NCBI GenBank assembly: GCA_903995115.1
Contig: LR877153.1
Span: 620,001 to 684,000, forward strand
From: Angomonas deanei
Lineage: Eukaryota; Euglenozoa; Kinetoplastea; Trypanosomatida; Trypanosomatidae
DNA: 64,000 nt
Direction of reading: 5' to 3'
Shown in pieces: positions 57,206 through 64,000 of this stretch. The notes below the pieces were generated by a model. The model was not told where the DNA came from. It saw only the letters and a program-made list of their open reading frames with translations, and searched no databases. The translations under genes and the position numbers were made by a program. Within the stretch, counting starts at the first letter, position 1. The number at the start of each line of letters is the position of its first letter.

Positions 57206-58384
57206 ATGACTAGTGCGGGCGGTAGTGTCGATGCCATTTTAGCACAGTACAGGGAAAGTGTCCGTGCCGCCGGGAGACAGGCAAGGCAGACCAGACATAG
57301 GGAGAAATGGCCGCTCCTACAGCCACCCATACAGATTGTGACCTCTGTACGGTCGGGACGACGCGCCCTCCGTCTGCCGTTAAAAGAGAAAACATCCTAC
57401 AGGGCACAAAAAGAGGCACGAAAAAAGATGAAGAAGAATCGTCCTTCCACCACAAGGACAGACAAGACGGGAAAGCAACCCGAGCCCAAGGCTCAAATGT
57501 CGCTGGCGTCATTGGCAAGAATGGAACGCTTTTCCAACCCCCAAGCTCCGAAAAGTTCGGCGAAGGGTGTCGGCGTCGCGGCAGCAAAGGGACGGGTTCC
57601 GGTGACGAAGCCCCCTGCAGGACGTTCGCTGTGGATTAGGAAATGCAATAAACGAAGCGTGAAAGCCAACTTGCCTACAAACCGTACACGTGGGTTAGAG
57701 CGGCAGTGGGCGGTGCAGCCCAGTTTGCTGTTCAAGCACCTCACGGAAAAACGCATCCCTAGAAGGTGTCTGCCGTGGAGAAGGAGGCGATTATTTGTGA
57801 AACGACGGATAGCGGCTCTGTCCTCCCGGGGGATATTGGTGGGAGGTAAAAGTTATATGACCCCTTGCATGCGACAAGTGAGCATTCAATTTTGGGATAC
57901 GGTGAAAGTTATTCTCATGGAGCGAAGAAGCGCCCTGGGTAATCTACAGACTAGCCTTCATGGGGCACTGCCTACCGTCCTCTCCGCCCGTTCTTTCCCC
58001 CTGTTCGGGTCAGTGTGTGAAATGGTACACATTCACACCGAGCACGACGGGAGATTAAACTCCTTTAGTGTCGTTTCGGTCTGTCGGGTAATACCGCTAA
58101 CGGAGCGCGACGACGGTTTCACGGTGGTGGTGCTCGATTCACCTCTTGTGGAGGACTATCTGCGGGACTGTAGCGCCGAACCGTCCGTTCCCCTCACTAG
58201 CGTTAAGCCCATCGTCACCCACGTGAAGTCATACTTCCCAGGTGGAAGTGGAGGGGAGGCGGACTTGACGAAACTGCTTTCGCACAGAGTGCTGCCTTCC
58301 TACATTACAGGGTTGCGTTACCGCGGTGAGCTAGTGAGCTCTGATGGTGGGGTACTACAATCATTAGTGAATCGATATCTGTAA
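57206..58384 (+). CDS. Highly basic protein of unknown function
   Basis: Protein of 392 residues. The N-terminal 200 residues are very Arg/Lys-rich and mostly disordered (YRAQKEARKKMKKNRPSTTR, RIPRRCLPWRRRRLFVKRRI). The C-terminal 170 look globular with strands (VSIQFWDTVKVILMERR, FTVVVLDSPLVEDYL). No family is recognised. The pairing of a basic N-terminus with a compact C-terminus is like the preceding gene, though no alignable similarity was found. The start at ATG 57206 follows TTCCTCTTAG. Confidence 0.6.
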   Translation: MTSAGGSVDAILAQYRESVRAAGRQARQTRHREKWPLLQPPIQIVTSVRSGRRALRLPLKEKTSYRAQKEARKKMKKNRPSTTRTDKTGKQPEPKAQMSLASLARMERFSNPQAPKSSAKGVGVAAAKGRVPVTKPPAGRSLWIRKCNKRSVKANLPTNRTRGLERQWAVQPSLLFKHLTEKRIPRRCLPWRRRRLFVKRRIAALSSRGILVGGKSYMTPCMRQVSIQFWDTVKVILMERRSALGNLQTSLHGALPTVLSARSFPLFGSVCEMVHIHTEHDGRLNSFSVVSVCRVIPLTERDDGFTVVVLDSPLVEDYLRDCSAEPSVPLTSVKPIVTHVKSYFPGGSGGEADLTKLLSHRVLPSYITGLRYRGELVSSDGGVLQSLVNRYL

Positions 58385-58638
58385 TACAACTTTTTTTTTT
58401 CGCCGTCGGGCACCGTGTATAGTTCTTAAAAATGCTTTTACGGTTATTCAAAAATCCGTCTTTACCCCCTTATGCCCTTTGAACAGGGATTTCTCTGCCG
58501 TCCGATTCCCTCTTCTCCCTCCCTCTCTCACCGTAATCCACTTACAGAGATTGTATCCATCCCAAAACGCGGGCGTCGTTTCTTGTCTTTGGCGGCCGAC
58601 TGGCAAAGTCCGTCTCCCCCAGCTCCAATAAAAAGGTC

Positions 58639-60264
58639 ATGAAGAGCGCTCGGTCCCGTTCTCCATCACCAACCCTCAAGTCCAAAAAGCTGGAGCCCGC
58701 GGTCAGTGTGGCGGCATTTTTGTTTCGAAGAGACTTTCGGACGGTCGATAACACCGCACTGCAATCTTTAATCGAGATTGCTACCAAGGAGTCCCTCCCC
58801 ATCTTGCCCCTCTTCTTTTTCAACCCTGTTCAGTGCGATGAAGACAAGAACGCCTACTTTGGAAAGGCATGCTTTCAGTTTCTGTGCGAATCTCTGGAAG
58901 ATTTGGACAAGCACCAACTAAACAACAACCTGGTCTGCCTGCGTGGGACGGATCAGGAGTGCTTGCAAACCATAAAAGAGCATGGACTGTCGGTTCGTGT
59001 GTTGGGGTATAATGCGGATTTCACCCCCTTTTCTCTTATTCGAGACGCGTGCCTCAATAAAACATGTGCTGCAGAACAGATTGTCACGGTCGTCTCCGCG
59101 GAGGAGTATACATTGCTTCCGCTGGACACCGTTGTGAAGGACAACGAGCAGCCGTACAGTGTGTTCAGCGCCTTCTACAAGCGTCTTCTGAGTGATTTCT
59201 CCACCAAAATAAAGCCCCCCTCCGGCAGGAACTGGAATTCATCTTGTCTTTTAAAAGACGCGAAACAGTACTTTCCGAAGAGTTGTGTGACTCCTACGTT
59301 TGAACCTCTTCCTCGCATCAGTGATCATGGGGGTCGGACAGAGGGCCTCAAACGATTGGAGCACGTCAGCAAAATGAAAAAATACGGGGAGGAGCGGAAT
59401 CTCATCCCTGAAGACTTGACGTCCCATTTGAGCCCACATTTGAAGTTTGGGACTGTCTCCGTCCGCGAGGTGTGGGCCGAGTCGGTGGCATCCTTGGGTC
59501 TGCACCACGAGTTTGTGCGGCAGTTGGTCTGGAGGGAGTTCTACGCGAGTTTGCTGCACCACCACCCGCGGCTGGCCAAAGCGCAACTGAACATCTTTGC
59601 AACGGCTGTCATTGCGGAACACAGCGGAGCGTCTACAAAGAAGGAAGTGACCCGGTTAAATGATCCCTTCATGGTCAAGTATCTTTCCTACAAGTGGAAG
59701 TGGGAGCCGGAGCACTTTGAACAGTTCAAGACAGGCAACACTGGGGTACCTTTGGTGGACGCCGCGGTACGCTGTCTCACTGCGACCGGCTGGTGCCACA
59801 ACCGGTGTCGGATGGTGATTGCCAACTTTTTGGTAAAAGTACTACACGTGGACTGGCGCGAAGGGGAACGTTGGTTTGCGACGGTGGCGGTCGACTACGA
59901 TGTGTCGAACAACAGCGGCGGCTGGCAGTGGTCCTCCGGTCAGGGCGCCGACCCGCAACCGTACTTTCGAACGTTTAACCCGTTCCGCCAGTCTGCCAAC
60001 TTTGACCCCGAGTGCCGCTACATTTATGAATGGGTGCCTGAGCTGAAACAAGTACCGCCGGAGGTGATTCACCGGTGGGATGAGTACTGCACGAAGCACA
60101 AGGTGAAGGCCGGCGCGTCGTTTGAGAAGAAATCCCCAACGAAAGCGTCCGCCACTCGACCAATGGATAAAGTGTACGAGACCTCCTACTGTGCTCCGAT
60201 TGTGGATATCAAAAAATGCACCCAAAACGTTATCGCCAATTTTAAAACATATGACAAAAAATAG
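58639..60264 (+). CDS. Class I CPD photolyase (cryptochrome/photolyase family)
   Basis: Protein of 541 residues. The N-terminal Rossmann-like antenna domain (about 22-190) begins AAFLFRRDFRTVDNTALQSL. The FAD domain has LSPHLKFGTVSVREVW, FVRQLVWREFYASLLHHHP, a GNTGVPLVDAAVRCLTATGW loop, RMVIANFLVKVLHVDWREGE and NNSGGWQWSSGQGADPQPYF. The active-site pair around NNSGGWQW and the Trp residues for electron transfer to FAD are in place. These features mark a class I CPD photolyase, which uses blue light to split UV-induced thymine dimers. An SR-like basic start (RSRSPSPTLKSKK) may be a nuclear signal. Class II-specific features are absent. Start at ATG 58639. Confidence 0.9.
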   Translation: MKSARSRSPSPTLKSKKLEPAVSVAAFLFRRDFRTVDNTALQSLIEIATKESLPILPLFFFNPVQCDEDKNAYFGKACFQFLCESLEDLDKHQLNNNLVCLRGTDQECLQTIKEHGLSVRVLGYNADFTPFSLIRDACLNKTCAAEQIVTVVSAEEYTLLPLDTVVKDNEQPYSVFSAFYKRLLSDFSTKIKPPSGRNWNSSCLLKDAKQYFPKSCVTPTFEPLPRISDHGGRTEGLKRLEHVSKMKKYGEERNLIPEDLTSHLSPHLKFGTVSVREVWAESVASLGLHHEFVRQLVWREFYASLLHHHPRLAKAQLNIFATAVIAEHSGASTKKEVTRLNDPFMVKYLSYKWKWEPEHFEQFKTGNTGVPLVDAAVRCLTATGWCHNRCRMVIANFLVKVLHVDWREGERWFATVAVDYDVSNNSGGWQWSSGQGADPQPYFRTFNPFRQSANFDPECRYIYEWVPELKQVPPEVIHRWDEYCTKHKVKAGASFEKKSPTKASATRPMDKVYETSYCAPIVDIKKCTQNVIANFKTYDKK

Positions 60265-60500
60265 TGCCATTTATACCCAGCTATACACTTTTACGTAGAA
60301 GTTCATCTTTGAAAAACGTCTCTCTCCTGTGTTATACTCGCAGCATGCTGTAACAACACCGTTGGCTTTACCATAGTTGACACGATGCTTTGGTTCCGAT
60401 GCCTATCTCTGTTTCTTTTTGCATGAGTCTGCCTCTTTTTGACCACCACTTCTCTCTTCCATCAGTCAACTCTTGCAAAAGTTTCGAAGGCGTAGCGCAC

Positions 60501-61130
60501 ATGAAAGAAAAGGTCATCCCCATTCCCTTTCTAGGACGTGAGGTGTCCGGCTGGCTGTATCGGACCACCAAGTGGGTGAAGGCGAACCCGTGGAAATCAT
60601 CCGGCATTCTGTTGGCGTGCATAGGGGGCACTTTAGTCTACGAGGCGCAGGTGACACACAAGAACCGCGTCCCCTCCCCCAACGTGGCCAACCACCTGGA
60701 GTACCAACTGAAGAAGTCGAATGAACTTAGGCAGAAGACAGGCGTCGTGCAGCAGGGCGCGGACGGAAAGGCTGCCGTCCCCAACTCGGAGAATGTGTCG
60801 GAGGAGTTCCTCCAGCGACAGCTAGACCAGTCCAAGCGCACCCTCAGCCAGGCCGAGACGCTCCTCGCCAAGTCTACCGATCCTCAGGAGCAGGCGGCCT
60901 TGAAGGAACTGATCGAGGCGGAGAAACAGCTCATGTCTGGCATCAACAACACCACCATGATTGTGCGGAACGGTCATCTTGTAGTGCGTGCCCCGCATTG
61001 GGAGATTCGCAACAATGAGAGGAACTGGAATATCTTGGCTAGAGATCAGCAGCAGCAGAAGGATCATTATTGGTACCGAATGGAGCGGAGTAAGGAGGAC
61101 GATTATGGACGCAACACCTTCTCAAAGTGA
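60501..61130 (+). CDS. Small single-pass membrane protein, probably mitochondrial
   Basis: Protein of 209 residues. A short basic N-terminus leads to one transmembrane helix at about 33-48 (SSGILLACIGGTLVYEA), then a charged coiled-coil-like region (SEEFLQRQLDQSKRTLSQAE, LKELIEAEKQLMSG) and a Trp/Asn/Arg-rich C-terminus (PHWEIRNNERNWNIL). A one-pass protein with a coiled coil and this tail resembles inner-membrane assembly or respiratory accessory proteins, but no family is recognised. The open frame extends to a TTG at 60390. The pyrimidine tract with TTCCATCAG lies inside that extension, and the first ATG after it is 60501. An upstream ATG at 60385 opens only a 13-codon frame. Confidence 0.6.
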   Translation: MKEKVIPIPFLGREVSGWLYRTTKWVKANPWKSSGILLACIGGTLVYEAQVTHKNRVPSPNVANHLEYQLKKSNELRQKTGVVQQGADGKAAVPNSENVSEEFLQRQLDQSKRTLSQAETLLAKSTDPQEQAALKELIEAEKQLMSGINNTTMIVRNGHLVVRAPHWEIRNNERNWNILARDQQQQKDHYWYRMERSKEDDYGRNTFSK

Positions 61131-61457
61131 GAACTGGAAGAGGGAACAGGAAATGAAAAGTGTGGTTGCGCCGAGGAAGGTGAACACATTGCTATTAGGA
61201 GGGAAAATCTCCGTTTCTTACAGACTTGCCATCTTTTTTTTTTTTTTAATTAATCTTATTTTCTTTTCAAGTACTTTAAAGCACATAAATACAATAACAT
61301 TAATAAACAAGCAAATGGTGACCACTAAGACAAAGAAAAGAATAATCCCTGCGTGGCGTGTGGTTGAGTTGTAGGCGGTGCATCTTTTAGTATCTATAAT
61401 CTTTCTCTTTGCTTTTTTTTTTTTTTTGTTCTCCAAGTCGAACACACGTTATCTAGA

Positions 61458-62249
61458 ATGCGTCTGGCCAGTCGTAGGATCTCCGTCCCTCTCTGTTGGG
61501 CGCGCCCCGTGTCCGGCGGCGTGGGAAGAGGAGACTTGTACTATTATAACCACCTCAGCACGACGAAGGGTAGTCGCGTCCAGACGACGCAGTTAGGGTT
61601 AAGGAACAACTCCCAGGCCACCTTCCCACAGACAGGCCAGCTACACATTCAGAAACAAATTCTACATGCCCGACCGAGCAGCAAAGCATCTACCAATGCT
61701 TTTTCTGTACCAGAAAGAACAAGGTGGTCGTACCTCATCCCGTCGCTGTTTGCGAACATTGAAAAAAGCCTTCCGACGCCCCTCTTTGACAAGTACGAGG
61801 CGGCGCAGAAATTGGGGGACAGCTCCACCCTGACCGAGGAGGAGGTCCTCGCTATCCGTGAGGCCTATCGGCTGTTCCGGTACGAATTAGCTCGTCGTTT
61901 ACCACTACTGGAGGACGGCATCGCCCAGGCGGAGGTGCGGCATTTGATGCTCTGGCCAGGTTTGTTCCGGCGGGCTGGGGTGAAACTACCTTTAGAGGAC
62001 GTGCGCGACCATCACGTTGCGTTGATTCCTTCCAAACTTCTTTCGTCCAACTCCGCGGACACCATCCCAGTCGAGGAGGCCGCCTCGTTTGACCAGCGGT
62101 TAATGGTATTGACCACCAATGTGCGGCAGTGCGTGGAGCAAGAACTAAAGACCGCCCCACTCGATAGCAGTAGTCCCCGCCGCAAGCGCTCTTCAGAGCA
62201 GCTATCCAAAGAATGGACAGCGAACTGGGAGTGGCATTCACATCAATAA
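61458..62249 (+). CDS. Mitochondrial-type protein of unknown function
   Basis: Protein of 263 residues starting MRLASRRISVPLCWARPVSG, a clear presequence-like N-terminus (Arg, Ser, no acids). The middle is helical (TRWSYLIPSLFANIEKSLPT, LTEEEVLAIREAYRLFRYEL), followed by LMLWPGLFRRAGVKLPLEDV, and the end is WTANWEWHSHQ. No domain is recognised. The ATG at 61458 sits 3 bases after a TCTAG. Confidence 0.6.
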   Translation: MRLASRRISVPLCWARPVSGGVGRGDLYYYNHLSTTKGSRVQTTQLGLRNNSQATFPQTGQLHIQKQILHARPSSKASTNAFSVPERTRWSYLIPSLFANIEKSLPTPLFDKYEAAQKLGDSSTLTEEEVLAIREAYRLFRYELARRLPLLEDGIAQAEVRHLMLWPGLFRRAGVKLPLEDVRDHHVALIPSKLLSSNSADTIPVEEAASFDQRLMVLTTNVRQCVEQELKTAPLDSSSPRRKRSSEQLSKEWTANWEWHSHQ

Positions 62250-62544
62250 TTTAATTTGACGATAAAATTTTGCATTGGTTTCGTGTATGTTAATTGTTTT
62301 GTTGGATACTCCAAGTGCCTTTTTTTTTTTCTGTCGATATGCTTTATATTATTTCCACTCCTCTTCACTTGCATAAAAGATTTGACTTTTTTTTTTTTTT
62401 GTTTTATCGTTGTGCGTTTGTAAAGACCAAATGCACTCCGATATCCCAGAAATGTGTTTTTCCTATATCAACTCTAACACACAGCTACAAGTGGATCTTG
62501 CACTGTTTTTGAGCAGTTTGAATTTAAACTCTGCCTGCGACAAA

Positions 62545-64000
62545 ATGGGTAACATGCAAGGATCTGCCGTGTCCTTTTATCTGCCGCCGCCCTCCGCGGA
62601 CGGTCATCCCCCAGCGCCGCACACCCACTCCACCCCCTCCGCCCCTGCCATGACTGGTCCAGCGGGTGGCAGCGGAACAGCGGTACAACTAATTGTGCCA
62701 GTGAAACTGGATGCGTTTTCCGTCGTTAACTTTTCCCCCGTGCTCGGCCACGTTCTGCTGCTCTTTCCCGATGAGCTCTTCAGTACCTCCCTCGGCTGGG
62801 CAGTCACCCAGTGGTTCCACACCTGTGTCACGAACCCCAACAGTGTCCCACACAGCGTGGCAAATGAATTTCAACAGATGGACGAATCACTACTCCAAGC
62901 CGTGAGGCGTGAATCGTTCAGTGTGAAGGTGAATCTACTGGTACTACATGTGCCCAACTTGTTTGGTGTTCTCCTCTCGCAAGAGGGCGACCGACTGAAC
63001 CGCATTCGAAAAGAGTTTAAAGGCAGTCTCACCACCAAAGGCATCCACGATTCCTCCAACTTGTCCATCAGCCCCATCCGTTGTGCTTCTGTGCGCTCGG
63101 TGGACACGGTGTGCTCCGCAGATTATCTGACCAACCTTGATGACGTCCCACTCGCCTTCACCGAGTCGGCCAAAAATGTACTTTTCCTCGCGACGGTGCA
63201 GGAGGTGTACTTTCGCTCCAGAGATGCCGCATGCCCTGAGCCGTGGATCGTCGTCCAGTCACTCGAGTTGGGCAGCAAAAAGAGTTTTAGCAGATATGTC
63301 CACCTCGGCGCCCTCCCGCCCCAACTGTGTCAGGAGCACATTGTGGTTGGCAATCTCTTGGAGATACAAGGCGCGCTGCTCGTACAGGTGGAAGAGGAGA
63401 CAGCCAGACGAGCGAGTGGGTTCAATGGTACGTATGTTCAGGCACACTCACTGAGACCCGTGATTCGCGTCGCTTCTCTCCTGCAGGAGGCCAAGCGCCT
63501 TTCTATTTCTGATGGGAACGAACGCAAACCCCATTACGAGCCGTGGCAAATGGAAGAAATGGAAACTGAGTTCACGGTGCGATTGTGGAATGGCGTACGC
63601 TTGTTCATGGGGATGAGGCGGCGGGAAGGTGGACTGGAACCATTATTGTTCTCCCATGCCTCGACTGATGTTGTGGTTTCTGTTTTGGTCACCTTGCTTT
63701 CCGCACAGTCTACCGATGAGGCTGGGGTTTCCATGCTGGCCATCGACGAGCTGGGCACCTTGCAGGCGGCACTCAAGGAGCTCTCTGTGTTTGTCCCTGC
63801 AGCACTGCTCACTTTTCCTTCCCCAGTGGTGCACACCGCCAGGAAGGACTTTTTTCTACCCTCCTATTACACCATGAAAGGCAAGCGAGCGGACACGGCA
63901 GGAAGTGACGGGAAGCGGATCTGTCTCCCGCCGTCGTTTAAGGAGCGCATTTCTGGTGGGGCGGTGAATCACGCTAACTATCGCACACTGTGTGTGGAGC
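62545..64000 (+). CDS. Partial protein of unknown function running off the right edge
   Basis: From the ATG at 62545 the frame stays open to the end of the window: 485 codons, 3' end missing. It starts MGNMQGSAVSFYLPPPS, so N-myristoylation is possible. A Pro/Ser/Thr/His-rich linker gives way at about 50 to a globular region with many strands (TAVQLIVPVKLDAFSVVNFS, SFSVKVNLLVLHVPNLFGVL, HIVVGNLLEIQGALLVQVEE). The last of these has an OB-fold flavour, as in MCM-type N-terminal domains, but this is too weak to name it. The start follows CACTGTTTTTGAGCAG. No other gene lies to its right in the window. Confidence 0.6.
   Translation, partial: MGNMQGSAVSFYLPPPSADGHPPAPHTHSTPSAPAMTGPAGGSGTAVQLIVPVKLDAFSVVNFSPVLGHVLLLFPDELFSTSLGWAVTQWFHTCVTNPNSVPHSVANEFQQMDESLLQAVRRESFSVKVNLLVLHVPNLFGVLLSQEGDRLNRIRKEFKGSLTTKGIHDSSNLSISPIRCASVRSVDTVCSADYLTNLDDVPLAFTESAKNVLFLATVQEVYFRSRDAACPEPWIVVQSLELGSKKSFSRYVHLGALPPQLCQEHIVVGNLLEIQGALLVQVEEETARRASGFNGTYVQAHSLRPVIRVASLLQEAKRLSISDGNERKPHYEPWQMEEMETEFTVRLWNGVRLFMGMRRREGGLEPLLFSHASTDVVVSVLVTLLSAQSTDEAGVSMLAIDELGTLQAALKELSVFVPAALLTFPSPVVHTARKDFFLPSYYTMKGKRADTAGSDGKRICLPPSFKERISGGAVNHANYRTLCVE

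Noticed and set aside
1-64000. Transposable elements, tRNA or rRNA genes, spliced-leader RNA genes, CRISPR arrays
   Set aside because: I looked for element-like coding, terminal repeats, tRNA-type internal boxes and the spliced-leader sequence and found none; the only clear repeats are the snoRNA blocks.

Overview
The window looks like nuclear DNA from a kinetoplastid protist, most likely a trypanosomatid or a free-living relative. Every gene on 1-28,114 lies on the minus strand and every gene on 28,572-64,000 lies on the plus strand. This is the two-unit divergent polycistronic layout of kinetoplastids, with a short GC-rich strand-switch region (28,115-28,571) between the two units. Genes are intronless and closely packed. 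Most start codons follow a pyrimidine-rich tract and the first AG after it, as expected for spliced-leader trans-splicing. This signal was used to choose starts, and several open frames are longer at the 5' end than the likely protein. TAA, TAG and TGA all end genes, so the code looks standard. The genus cannot be fixed from this sequence alone. IFT57, CCDC40 and a DRC8-like protein show that the organism builds a motile flagellum, which argues against the aflagellate Perkinsela.

Minus-strand unit, in genome order: a partial Ser-rich protein; an NSRP1-like splicing regulator; a snoRNA cluster at 1,612-2,595 (three copies of an H/ACA-like RNA, three of a C/D RNA and two of a second C/D RNA); a disrupted mitochondrial-type protein; an unknown protein; a WDR70-like WD40 protein; ribosomal protein eL6; a POT-family peptide transporter (disrupted); a TTC4/Cns1 Hsp90 co-chaperone; a small mitochondrial-type protein; sterol C-24(28) reductase ERG4; inositol-3-phosphate synthase INO1 (disrupted); a PP2A B55 regulatory subunit; a small mitochondrial-type protein; a very large coiled-coil protein with a presequence-like start; a DRC8-like EF-hand protein; IFT57; a 124-residue orphan; and a helical-repeat-like protein.

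Plus-strand unit: an RRM/RGG RNA-binding protein; an IGR-motif (mS41-like) mitoribosomal protein; CCDC40; a nuclear-type unknown; an NKAP-like protein; TRM82/WDR4; a FYVE-like zinc protein with a myristoylation-type start; a bacterial-type RtcB RNA ligase with a presequence-like N-terminus; a badly disrupted NFX1/ZNFX1-like SF1 helicase; NFU1; a nucleoplasmin-like acidic protein; a giant LRR protein (disrupted); a SMYD-like SET protein; an HD-domain protein; two adjacent highly basic unknowns; a class I CPD photolyase; two small mitochondrial-type proteins; and a partial unknown at the right edge.

Six or more single-base frame breaks hit five genes, most of them in short homopolymers. Indel error in the assembly is therefore the simplest explanation. 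The helicase also carries an in-frame TGA and a weakened Walker A, so real decay remains possible there. The most interesting items are the snoRNA array, whose guides can be read directly against conserved rRNA, the E. coli-like RtcB, and the G-quadruplex-forming strand-switch region. No tRNA, rRNA, spliced-leader RNA, CRISPR array or transposable element was recognised.
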